64,000 nt of DNA from positions 3,410,001-3,474,000 of the forward strand of contig NC_015671.1 of the NCBI RefSeq assembly GCF_000218545.1, in the 5' to 3' direction. Below are positions 27,864 to 35,664 of the stretch, in pieces. The notes below the pieces were generated by a model that saw only the letters and a list, made by a program, of their open reading frames with translations, ran no database searches and was not told the DNA's origin. The position numbers and the translations under genes are program-made. Within the stretch, counting starts at the first letter, position 1, and each line of letters begins with the position of its first letter. Source of the DNA: Cellulomonas gilvus ATCC 13127. GTDB lineage: Bacteria; Actinomycetota; Actinomycetes; Actinomycetales; Cellulomonadaceae.

Positions 27864-28640
27864 CCGGTACGCCAGCACCGCGAGCGTCGCGAACAGCGCG
27901 GTCCATCCCAGCAGCACGGGCAGCGCGAGCGCGTACGCCTCGGTGCCCGTGGTCATCTGCACCACCAGGTCGCGCACCGCGCGCGACGGCAGGCCCTGCG
28001 ACAGCACGTCCAGCCAGCGCGGGAACGCCTCGGGCGGCATGAACAGGCCACCCGCGAACGCGAGCGGGAACAGCACGGCCTGCACCACGGGGATGGCCGC
28101 CTTGGACGTGAGCCGGTACCCGATCGCCAGGCCCAGCAGCAGGAACGGCACCGCGGCGGCCACCACGAGCACCAGCGACCACAGCGCCTGCGCGGGCGTG
28201 AGGCGCGCCGCGGTGAGGAGCCAGCCGACCAGCACCACGGGCACGAGGGCCAGGTAGCACCACAGCAGCCCGTTGAGCACACGGCCGGTCAGCCGCGGGC
28301 CCGGACCCGCGGGCAGCGTGCGCAGGTACGGGTCGAACGGCCGCTGCCGGTCCTCGGACACGCCCGCACCGAACGAGAACAGGCACGTGGACATGACCGC
28401 GAACGTGCCGAGCTGGGCCACCGCGGCCGTCGCCGCCACGGGGTCGGAGGCGACCTGCGGCAACGGGACGACGAAGAACAGCAGCGCGAGCGCCGGGAAC
28501 AGCAGGTTGCCGATCACCGCGATGGGGATGCGCACCGTCTCGACGAAGCCCAGCCGTCCGTGCAGCCACGCGAGCCGCCAGAACGGCTGCGGGCGGGCCG
28601 CGCCGTCATCCTGCACGACGGCGTCGCCGGTCGCGGTCAT
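27837..28640 (-). CDS. ABC-2 type exporter permease
   Basis: 267-aa permease with six predicted helices, including IAVIGNLLFPALALLFFVVPL near residue 42 and AIPVVQAVLFPLAFAGGLFMPPEAFP near 185; the latter is the usual ABC-2 family motif region. It forms an exporter with the ATPase upstream; the substrate is unknown (drug or lipid-linked compounds are common). The ATG overlaps the ATPase stop (ATGA). Confidence 0.85.
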   Translation of the reverse strand: MTATGDAVVQDDGAARPQPFWRLAWLHGRLGFVETVRIPIAVIGNLLFPALALLFFVVPLPQVASDPVAATAAVAQLGTFAVMSTCLFSFGAGVSEDRQRPFDPYLRTLPAGPGPRLTGRVLNGLLWCYLALVPVVLVGWLLTAARLTPAQALWSLVLVVAAAVPFLLLGLAIGYRLTSKAAIPVVQAVLFPLAFAGGLFMPPEAFPRWLDVLSQGLPSRAVRDLVVQMTTGTEAYALALPVLLGWTALFATLAVLAYRADEGRRFR

Positions 28641-29599
28641 CGTCCCGCCCCCGCCGGGGATCCGGCATGGTCGTCGGCGAGCTCGTCGGCGCCCGCGGTC
28701 AGCGTCAGGAACGCCTCCTCGAGCGAGGCGCCGCGCACCTCCAGGTCCCGGAAGGGCACCTGCTGCGCGACGAGCGTGCGCACCACCTGGTCCGCGTCGG
28801 CCGCGAGCAGCGTGAGCCGCTCGTCGTCGCCGTGCGGCTGCGACTGCACGCCCTCGACGCCCGGGACCGCCTCGACCACGCCGCGCGCCGAGGGCGGGAC
28901 CGTGAGCAGGATCCGTCGCCGGGAGACGAGGGCGAGCACCGCCCCGAGGTCCCCGTCGGCGAGCACGCGGCCCTGCCCGACGACCACGACGCGCTGCGCG
29001 AGCTCCTCGATCTCCTGCAGGTAGTGGCTGGTCAGCAGCACGGTCGCACCGTCGGCGTGGTAGTCGCGCAGCGCCTGCCAGAGCACGTGCCGCGCCTCGA
29101 CGTCCAGCCCCGTGGTCGGCTCGTCGAGCAGCACCAGGCGCGGCCGCCCGACGAGCGCGAGCGCGACCGCGAGCCGACGCTTCTGGCCGCCCGACAGGCC
29201 GCCCGTCTGCCGGCGCGCCAGGTCGGTGAGCCCGAACCGCGTCAGCACCTCCTCGAGCGGCATGGGGTCGCGGTAGTGCCCCGCGACCAGCTGGACCACC
29301 TCGGCGACGCGCAGCGTGTCCGGCAGGCCCGTCTCCTGCGGGGTCGTGCCCAGGCCCAGCCGCGAGGACGCCGAGCGCGGGTCGCCGCCGAACAGCCGGA
29401 CCGTGCCCGCGTCGGGCTTGCGGAGCCCGCTGACCAGGCTGAGCAACGTCGTCTTGCCCGCGCCGTTGGGCCCGAGCAGGCCCACCAGCTCGCCGGGTCG
29501 CACCGTGAGCGACACGTCGTCGAGCGCGACCACCGCTCCGAACCGGCGCGTGACACCGGTCAGCTCGACCACCGGCTCGTCCGTCGTCCTGCTCACCAT
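28637..29599 (-). CDS. ABC exporter ATP-binding protein (DrrA-like)
   Basis: 320-aa ATPase. Walker A is GPNGAGKTT (about 41-49), signature LSGGQKRRLAVALALV, Walker B LVLLDEPTTGLD, switch TSHYLQEIEELAQRV. The C-terminal 90 residues form the extra domain common in DrrA/CcmA-type multidrug or antibiotic exporters. The start could be the ATG at 29599 or the adjacent GTG at 29596; GAGGGGG lies upstream. Confidence 0.9.
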   Translation of the reverse strand: MVSRTTDEPVVELTGVTRRFGAVVALDDVSLTVRPGELVGLLGPNGAGKTTLLSLVSGLRKPDAGTVRLFGGDPRSASSRLGLGTTPQETGLPDTLRVAEVVQLVAGHYRDPMPLEEVLTRFGLTDLARRQTGGLSGGQKRRLAVALALVGRPRLVLLDEPTTGLDVEARHVLWQALRDYHADGATVLLTSHYLQEIEELAQRVVVVGQGRVLADGDLGAVLALVSRRRILLTVPPSARGVVEAVPGVEGVQSQPHGDDERLTLLAADADQVVRTLVAQQVPFRDLEVRGASLEEAFLTLTAGADELADDHAGSPAGAGR

Positions 29600-29717
29600 G
29601 CGCGGCCCCCTCGGCACCGGCGTCCGGGCTGCTCCGCCCGACCGTCCACGGTGGAGTCTGCCCAGGCCCGCGGTCCGGGGCAACGACCGCACGGCATACG
29701 GACCTACAGTTCGTCGC

Positions 29718-30524
29718 ATGACCGGCGAGGCCATCGCGCAGACCACGGCTCCCCCGCCGTCGGAGCGCGCCGTGCGCCGCCGGCTCACGGTCGAGATCTG
29801 GATCGTGCTAGGCCTGTCGCTCGGGCGCTCGGGCGTGTACGCGATCGTGAACATGCTGGACCGGCTCACCGCGGGCCCGGCGCTCGCGGACCAGTCGACC
29901 ACCATCAACCAGACGCTCAACGCGCGGCCGTGGCTCGACGTGATCTACCAGGTCCTCGCGATCGGCTTCGCGCTGGTCCCCGTGGCGCTCGCGCTGTACC
30001 TGCTGTCCGCGGACGGCCGCTCGGCGGTCCGCCGGATCGGGCTGACGTTCGCGCGCCCGTGGCGTGACCTGGGCATCGGGGTGGGTCTGGCCGCGGCGAT
30101 CGGCGTGCCGGGGCTGGGCCTGTACGCGATCGGCCGGGTGCTGGGCATCACCGTCCAGGTGCAGCCGACGACGATCGACGACCACTGGTGGACCATCCCG
30201 CTCCTGATCGTCCTGGCGCTCAAGAACGCGCTGCTCGAGGAGGTCGTCGCGGTCGGCTACCTGATGGAGCGCCTGCGCACGCTGCGCTGGTCGACGCCCG
30301 CGATCATCGCCGCGAGCGCGCTGCTGCGCGGCTCCTACCACCTGTACCAGGGCTGGGGCGCGTTCGTCGGCAACGTCGTGATGGGCGTCGTGTTCGCCTG
30401 GTACTACCGCCGCACGCGGCGCGTGATGCCGCTCGTGGTGGCGCACACCGTCATGGACATCACCGTGTTCGTCGGCTACGCCCTGATCCCCCCGGGGTGG
30501 CTGGCCGCCGTCGGCCTCGACTGA
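29718..30524 (+). CDS. CPBP family intramembrane protein (Abi/CAAX-like)
   Basis: 268-aa membrane protein with about seven helices. The C-terminal half carries the CPBP core: LLEEVVAVGYLMERL (glutamate pair near residue 174), SYHLYQGWGAFVGNVVMG, and VVAHTVMDI. The first motif lacks the arginine of the textbook EExxxR and has Gly there. Catalytic Glu and His are kept, so glutamic-type protease activity remains possible. TACAGT 7 bases before the ATG indicates a leaderless message. Confidence 0.82.
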   Translation: MTGEAIAQTTAPPPSERAVRRRLTVEIWIVLGLSLGRSGVYAIVNMLDRLTAGPALADQSTTINQTLNARPWLDVIYQVLAIGFALVPVALALYLLSADGRSAVRRIGLTFARPWRDLGIGVGLAAAIGVPGLGLYAIGRVLGITVQVQPTTIDDHWWTIPLLIVLALKNALLEEVVAVGYLMERLRTLRWSTPAIIAASALLRGSYHLYQGWGAFVGNVVMGVVFAWYYRRTRRVMPLVVAHTVMDITVFVGYALIPPGWLAAVGLD

Positions 30525-30572
30525 CAGCCGGACGGGGCACCCCGGCGCGTCGCGCTGCCTAGACTCGCCCCT

Positions 30573-33161
30573 ATGTCTGTGCGCCGGCCGAAGGTTGCCG
30601 CGTCGGCCGACCCCACCACCGCGGGTGCCGACGTGCCGCGCGCCGACCTCGAGACCGCACAGAGCATGCTGGCCGGCGTCCTGACGGGCGGTCCGGCCCC
30701 CGAGCAGACCCGGCCGGACGCCGAGGCGGAGGCCGCGCGCATCGTGGTCGACGACGCGCCCGCGGTCCGCGTGCACCACCCGAGCGACGTGATCGCCGCG
30801 AGCATCGCCGGTCTCGGCATCGCGCTCGTCATGGTCCTCGCCACGTACGCGCAGCACACCACCACGGGCGTCGCGGAGGACGTGCAGGGCTTCGCCACGC
30901 TGCTGCGCCGCATCCTGTTCGTGCCCGTGCAGGTCCTCGAGGGGTTCGTGACCCTCGTCGTCCCCATCGCGGTGGGCATGGAGCTCGCGTTCCGCCGGCT
31001 CGGGCGCCAGCTCATCGAGGCGCTCGCCGCCGCGGTGCTCGCCGTCGGGCTGACGGCCACCACGGTGCTGCTGGTCGAGCGGCTCGGGTCCGACGAGCTG
31101 GTCCGCGGGCTCTCGGTCCTCGAGCGCGGGGCCTGGACCCTCACCGTGCCGGGCTACGTCGCGATGCTCGCGGGCCTCCTCACGGTCAGCGGGCCGCGGT
31201 CCCGGCGACGCACGGTCGCGTGGGGCTGGAACCTGCTGTGGGTCGCGATCGCGGTCCTGCTGGTCACCGCGCAGGTCTCGCTGCCCGGCCTCGCGGTCGC
31301 GCTGCTGCTGGGTCGGGTGGCCGGCCTGGTGGTGCGGTACGGCTCGGGTGTGCGCAGCGAGCGCGCGTACGGCGAGAGCCTCGTCGCGGGGGTCCGCCGT
31401 GCGGGGTTCGAACCGGTGCGGCTGCGCCGCATCGACGCGTCCGACGACCCGCTGGGCGACGAGACCGCGCACGACGCGGCCGCGCGCGCGCTGGTCCGCT
31501 CCACCGGCTACCGCACCTACGAGCTGACCACCGACGCCGACGAGCGCCTCGACCTGGTCGTCGTCGACGGCGACCGGCAGGTGGCCGGAATGGTCTCGCG
31601 CGTGTGGCGCTCGTTGCGCCTGCGCGGGCTCGAGGGGCGCTCGGTCCAGTCGCTGCGCCAGACCACGGAGCGCACCGCGCTGCTGTCCTACGCCGCGCGC
31701 GCGGCGGGCGTGCGCACCCCCGAGCTGCTGCGCGTCGCTGAGGCGCGCGACTCGATGCTCCTGGTCCAGGCGCAGCCGGGGCGCGCCGTGCCGCTCACCG
31801 ACCTGCCGGACGACCTCCTGACCGACGAGCTGCTCACGGAGGTCTGGGCGCAGCTGCGCACCGCGCACGACGCGGGCATGGCGCACCGCGCCATCACGTC
31901 GGACGTCGTGCTGGTCGACGACGTCGTCGGACGGCCCATGGTGTGGCTCGTCGGCTGGGAGACCGGCTACGTGGCCGCCGCCGACCTGGCGCGGCGCATG
32001 GACCTCACGCAGCTGCTGGCGATGCTCGCGCTGCGCGTGGGCGTCGACCGCGCCATGCAGTCGGCCATCCGCGCACTGACCGACGACGACATCGCGGCGA
32101 TCGGCCCGCTCCTGCAGGGCATCACGCTGCCCGAGCTGACCCGCAGCCAGCTGCGCGGTCAGCGCGGCGTGCTCGACGCGCTGCGCGCCGCGATCGTCGC
32201 GCGCCTGCCCGAGGCGGACGTCGAGCCCCAGCAGCTGGTGCGGTTCGGTGCGCGCACGGTGCTGACGATCATCGTGCCGATCGTCGCGATCCTGTTCGTC
32301 GTCACGCGCGTCAACATCGACGAGATCACCGACGCGCTGCGCGCGTCCGACTGGCGCTGGACCGCGCTCGCGTTCGTGCTCGGCCTGCTGCCCGTGGTCG
32401 GCGCGAGCATGACGCTCATCGCGTTCTCGCCCGCACGCCTGCCCGTGTGGCGCACGCACGTGGTGCAGGCCGCCGCGAGCTTCGTCGCGCTCGCCGCTCC
32501 CGCGGGGATCGGTCCGGCCGCGCTGAACCTGCGCATGCTCACGCGCCGCGGGGTCAGCACGTCGCTCGCGGCCGCGACGGTCGCGATGGTCCAGGTCAGC
32601 CAGCTCGTCGTGACGCTCGCGCTGCTCGTGGTGCTGTCCGTGACGTCAGGCGGCAGCGAGTCGCAGCTGCCCATCTCCCCGACCGTGCTGATCGCGGTCG
32701 CGATCATGGCCGCGCTGGTCGGCGCCGCGCTGCTGGTGCCGTGGGTGCGGCAGTGGGCGCTGGCCAAGATCGTCCCCACGCTGCGCCAGATCTGGCCCCG
32801 CCTGATCGACGTGCTCGGCCGCCCGTGGCGCCTGGCCGTCGCGGTGACCGGCAACCTGGTGATGACGCTCGGCTTCGTGCTCGCGTTCGACGCGTGCCTC
32901 GCGGCGTTCGGCCAGGAGGCCAGCCTGATCCAGGTGGCGATCGTCTACCTCGCCGGGAACACCGCCGGTGCGCTCGTGCCGACCCCCGGCGGCATGGGTG
33001 CGATCGAGGTCGCGCTGGCCGCGTCGCTCGCCACCGTCACGGGCATCAACCCCGGTATCGCGACCTCGGTCGCGGTGCTGTTCCGGCTGGTCACGTTCTG
33101 GATCCGGATCCCCCTGGGCTGGGTGGCCATGCGGTACCTGCAGCGCACGGGCGAGCTCTGA
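30573..33161 (+). CDS. pseudokinase fused to lysylphosphatidylglycerol synthase/flippase-like membrane domain
   Basis: 862-aa membrane protein. Residues about 70-265 hold six or so helices. A kinase-like cytoplasmic domain occupies about 270-530. A C-terminal LPG_synthase_TM (YbhN-like) domain of about eight helices spans 545-855, with AAASFVALAAPAGIGPAALNLR and PTPGGMGAIEVALAASL as family motifs. In the kinase-like part the HRD loop reads HRAITSD (438-444), lacking the catalytic Asp, and the metal loop WLVGWETG lacks DFG, so it is probably a pseudokinase, perhaps binding a lipid or nucleotide. No aminoacyl-transferase domain is present. TAGACT lies 7 bases before the ATG (leaderless). Lipid flipping is an inference. 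Confidence 0.82.
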   Translation: MSVRRPKVAASADPTTAGADVPRADLETAQSMLAGVLTGGPAPEQTRPDAEAEAARIVVDDAPAVRVHHPSDVIAASIAGLGIALVMVLATYAQHTTTGVAEDVQGFATLLRRILFVPVQVLEGFVTLVVPIAVGMELAFRRLGRQLIEALAAAVLAVGLTATTVLLVERLGSDELVRGLSVLERGAWTLTVPGYVAMLAGLLTVSGPRSRRRTVAWGWNLLWVAIAVLLVTAQVSLPGLAVALLLGRVAGLVVRYGSGVRSERAYGESLVAGVRRAGFEPVRLRRIDASDDPLGDETAHDAAARALVRSTGYRTYELTTDADERLDLVVVDGDRQVAGMVSRVWRSLRLRGLEGRSVQSLRQTTERTALLSYAARAAGVRTPELLRVAEARDSMLLVQAQPGRAVPLTDLPDDLLTDELLTEVWAQLRTAHDAGMAHRAITSDVVLVDDVVGRPMVWLVGWETGYVAAADLARRMDLTQLLAMLALRVGVDRAMQSAIRALTDDDIAAIGPLLQGITLPELTRSQLRGQRGVLDALRAAIVARLPEADVEPQQLVRFGARTVLTIIVPIVAILFVVTRVNIDEITDALRASDWRWTALAFVLGLLPVVGASMTLIAFSPARLPVWRTHVVQAAASFVALAAPAGIGPAALNLRMLTRRGVSTSLAAATVAMVQVSQLVVTLALLVVLSVTSGGSESQLPISPTVLIAVAIMAALVGAALLVPWVRQWALAKIVPTLRQIWPRLIDVLGRPWRLAVAVTGNLVMTLGFVLAFDACLAAFGQEASLIQVAIVYLAGNTAGALVPTPGGMGAIEVALAASLATVTGINPGIATSVAVLFRLVTFWIRIPLGWVAMRYLQRTGEL

Positions 33162-33246
33162 GGCCGCTGACGTCCGCACGCGTCGCCTGCGCACCCGGTC
33201 GGACCCGTCCGCTCGAGGTCGGGTCCGGATCCTGGTCTGCGAACGA

Positions 33247-33279
33247 CGAACGCCGATGCGGTGTCCGCATCGGCGTTCG
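33247..33279. terminator. perfect 15-bp bidirectional terminator hairpin
   Basis: CGAACGCCGATGCGG pairs perfectly with CCGCATCGGCGTTCG around a TGT loop. It lies 85 bases after the flippase-like gene and 31 bases beyond the stop of the convergent small ORF, so it separates the two units. Confidence 0.85.
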
Positions 33280-33310
33280 GGTGGCACCGGGGTGCCGGGT
33301 CGTGTGGCCG

Positions 33311-33466
33311 TCAGGCCGCCGCGGGCTCGCGCTGCGAGGGGATGCGGTCCAGGACGCTCCGGCTCGCGGCCAGCACGGCCCACGCCTGAGCGCGGGCGAG
33401 CGGCGACGATGCGGGGCTGAGGGAGGGGGACTGAGACGGCTCGAGGGGGAACCCGGTCTGGTCCAT
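33311..33466 (-). CDS. 51-residue small ORF under a c-di-GMP riboswitch
   Basis: 51-aa predicted protein, too short for most gene callers. It starts at an ATG with AGGAAG 4 bases upstream. Sequence: a Ser/Pro-rich N-terminal half (about residues 10-22), then an Ala-rich stretch (LARAQAWAVLAASRSVLDRI, about 23-42) able to form an amphipathic helix, and a polar end. No signal peptide, membrane helix or known domain. The evidence that it is expressed is its placement directly behind a riboswitch and promoter and in front of a strong terminator. It could also be a leader or sensor peptide; function unknown. Confidence 0.6.
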   Translation of the reverse strand: MDQTGFPLEPSQSPSLSPASSPLARAQAWAVLAASRSVLDRIPSQREPAAA

Positions 33467-33473
33467 GAAACTT

Positions 33474-33562
33474 CCTGTCTCTTCGGTAGCCCGGCTGACC
33501 GTCGTGGGTCCCGTGGCTTTGCGTCCCCTCCTCGCGGAGGGTTTGCCGTTTCGCTGACAGGT
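33474..33562 (-). promoter_or_regulatory. c-di-GMP-I (GEMM-I) riboswitch
   Basis: On the minus strand the class signature elements appear in order: GGCAAACC, a CCCTCC-GCGA-GGAGGG stem with a GNRA tetraloop, GGACGCAAAGCC, and CAGCCGGGCTACCG. By alignment to the Vibrio Vc2 RNA from memory, the ligand-contact positions equivalent to G20, A47 and C92 are G, A and C, the canonical c-di-GMP set. The outer helix P1 pairs CCTGTC (33561-33556) with GACAGG (33479-33474). The latter includes the first bases of the AGGAAG ribosome-binding site of the 51-codon ORF, so ligand binding should hide it: a predicted translational OFF switch. Confidence 0.85.
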
Positions 33563-33565
33563 CTG

Positions 33566-33595
33566 ACAGTAGACCACCGCACTTTCCTGGGCCAA
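33566..33595 (-). promoter_or_regulatory. promoter of the riboswitch transcript
   Basis: TTGGCC (33595-33590) and TACTGT (33571-33566) are spaced by 18 bases on the minus strand. Transcription would begin near 33560, just at the 5' strand of P1. Confidence 0.5.
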
Positions 33596-33748
33596 GGGCG
33601 CGAAACCCCCCAAATACTCCAGGACAGCGTTTTCACCCGTTCGGCCCAGTGTCCGTTACGTCCGGGCGGGACGAACGTCCTACGGTCGGTCGGTCCGTCC
33701 GCCGCGTGCGCGACCGGACGGGTGTCACCGCAGGTCACAGGCGTCGTT

Positions 33749-34606
33749 TCACCGCTCGACGTGGTACCGCCACGACCGCCTCGGCGCCCAGCCGAGCAGG
33801 CGGCGGGCCTTGTCGATGCCCAGCAGCGTCTCGTGGCCCTCGAGCGGCCGGCGCACCGGCACGTCCGGCAGGTAGGTGGCCGCGAGCTCCGCGCTGGGGG
33901 TCTCGAGGACCGTGTCCGGGGACGCGATGACGAACGCCTCGAAGCCGCGCAGGTCGCTCTCGAGCGCGAGGCGGACCGCCTCGGCACCGTCCACCGCGTC
34001 GATGTAGCTCCACAGGTTCCAGTCGCGGTCCTCGGGCCGGAAGGAGGCGAACTGCGCGTAGTCCTCCTCGACCATGACGTTGGAGAACCGCAGGGCCAGG
34101 ATCTTGAGCTCGGGGTCCCAGCGAGCGAAGTGGCGCGCCATCTCCTCCTCCACCGCCTTGCCGAGCGAGTACGTGGACTCCGGGCGGACGGCGTACTCCT
34201 CGTCGACCGGCACGTACGGGGGCGGCGTCTCGAACGGCAGCCCGAGCACGGTCTCCGACGACGCCCACACCACGTTCCTGATGCCCGCCTGCCGTGCGGC
34301 CAGGAACACGTGGTGGGTCGCGACGACGTTGTTGGCGAACGTGGCGCCGCTCGGCCGCAGGCCCGGTGCGGGGATCGCCGCGAGGTGCACCACCGCGTCG
34401 ATGCCGCGGTAGCGGTCGTCGACCCCGTGCATCACCTCGACCACCTGGCCCAGGTCGGTGAGGTCGACACGCGTGAACCGGGCCGGCTGGCCGGGCGGCG
34501 GTGCGGCGGTGTCGACGTTGACCACGTCGTACCCGTGCTCGGCGAGGTGCGTCACCACCGCGCGCCCCAGCTTGCCGCTCCCACCCGTCACCAGCACCGC
34601 AGTCAT
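33749..34606 (-). CDS. NAD-dependent epimerase/dehydratase (extended SDR)
   Basis: 285-aa extended short-chain dehydrogenase. The Rossmann motif is VTGGSGKLG (about 6-14), VHLAAIPAP carries the structural AA pair, WASSETVLG contains the catalytic Ser/Thr region, and the YxxxK pair is in STYSLGK. The C-terminal part binds a sugar nucleotide or similar. Closest in style to UDP-glucose 4-epimerase-like proteins of unknown substrate. TAGCGT 6 bases before the ATG suggests a leaderless message. Confidence 0.85.
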   Translation of the reverse strand: MTAVLVTGGSGKLGRAVVTHLAEHGYDVVNVDTAAPPPGQPARFTRVDLTDLGQVVEVMHGVDDRYRGIDAVVHLAAIPAPGLRPSGATFANNVVATHHVFLAARQAGIRNVVWASSETVLGLPFETPPPYVPVDEEYAVRPESTYSLGKAVEEEMARHFARWDPELKILALRFSNVMVEEDYAQFASFRPEDRDWNLWSYIDAVDGAEAVRLALESDLRGFEAFVIASPDTVLETPSAELAATYLPDVPVRRPLEGHETLLGIDKARRLLGWAPRRSWRYHVER

Positions 34607-34651
34607 GGCTCGACGCTACCCGCGGGACGCTCGTGACGTCCGGGCGGCCGC

Positions 34652-35623
34652 TCAGTCCGCGTCGAGCCAGACGTGCGCGGGCGGCAGGAGCGCCTCGAGC
34701 TCGGGCCACAGGGCATCCGGGAGCGCGCGTCCGGCGGCCTCGACCGTGGCCTGCACGCGCGCGGGCCTGCTCATCCCGACGACGGTCGACGCGATCTGCT
34801 CGTCGCGCAGCGAGAACTGCAGCGCCGCGGTCGCGATGTCCGTCCCGTGCGCCGCGCACACCTCGCGCATCCGCGCGGCGGCGTCCAGCACCTCACGCGG
34901 GGCGGGCCGGTAGCCGTACGTCGTCGGGCCCCCCTGCTGCGCCGCGAGGATGCCTCCGCCGTACACGGCCGCGTTGAGCACGCCCATGCCGCGACGACGC
35001 GCCTCCGCGATCAGCGGGCCCGCGCTGCGGTCCAGCAACGTCCAGCGGTTGTGCACCAGCAGCACGTCGAACACGCCGAGGTCCAGGTACCGCGCCATGT
35101 CCTGCACGCGCCCGCCCGCGAGCCCGATCCGGCCGACGACGCCCGCCTCGCGGAGCTCGACGAGCGTGTGCACGGCGCCGCCGGGAGCCGTCATCGCCGC
35201 GAAGTCGTGGAACTCCGGGTCGTGCAGGTGGACCAGCGGGAGCTCGTCGAGCCCCAGTCGCGCCTTGCTCTCCGCGACCGACGCGCGCACCCGGTCTCCC
35301 GAGTAGTCCACGCCGCGCGGGTCCACCTTGGTGGCGACGACGACGTCGGCGGGCTTGCCGTCCGCGAGCGCGAGCGCGGCCCCGATGCGCCGTTCCGACT
35401 CACCGTCCGAGTACCCGTTGGACGTGTCGAGGAAGCGGATCGGCGAGTCCAGCGCGGCCAGCACGGTCGCCACGCCCTCGTCGGCCGGGACGTCGCGTCC
35501 GAACAGGTCCGGCATGCTGCCGAGCGGGCCGCCGCCCAGCGCGACCGCCGAGACCGTGAGGTCCGTGCCGGGCAGCGTGCGCAGCCAGGCGGGGCGCCCG
35601 GGTGCGTGGTCGGGCTGGGTCAC
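34652..35623 (-). CDS. aldo/keto reductase (D-threo-aldose/L-fucose dehydrogenase-like)
   Basis: 323-aa TIM-barrel oxidoreductase using NAD(P)H. The catalytic tetrad is visible: Asp and Tyr in FLDTSNGYSDG, Lys in VATKVD, His in LVHLHDPEF. VGMSRPARVQ near the C-terminus is the cofactor-phosphate region. The sequence resembles the D-threo-aldose 1-dehydrogenase branch. GTG start with GGAGG upstream. It lies 41 bases after the PBP gene on the same strand and may be cotranscribed. Confidence 0.87.
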   Translation of the reverse strand: MTQPDHAPGRPAWLRTLPGTDLTVSAVALGGGPLGSMPDLFGRDVPADEGVATVLAALDSPIRFLDTSNGYSDGESERRIGAALALADGKPADVVVATKVDPRGVDYSGDRVRASVAESKARLGLDELPLVHLHDPEFHDFAAMTAPGGAVHTLVELREAGVVGRIGLAGGRVQDMARYLDLGVFDVLLVHNRWTLLDRSAGPLIAEARRRGMGVLNAAVYGGGILAAQQGGPTTYGYRPAPREVLDAAARMREVCAAHGTDIATAALQFSLRDEQIASTVVGMSRPARVQATVEAAGRALPDALWPELEALLPPAHVWLDAD

Positions 35624-35664
35624 GGCGGTCCTCCAGGGTGGGCGCGGGGTCGGTCCAGGGTCGG

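Noticed and set aside
31405-31414. GGTTCGAACC resembling a tRNA T-loop
   Set aside because: It lies inside the 862-aa membrane-protein gene and no acceptor stem or anticodon arm can be drawn around it.
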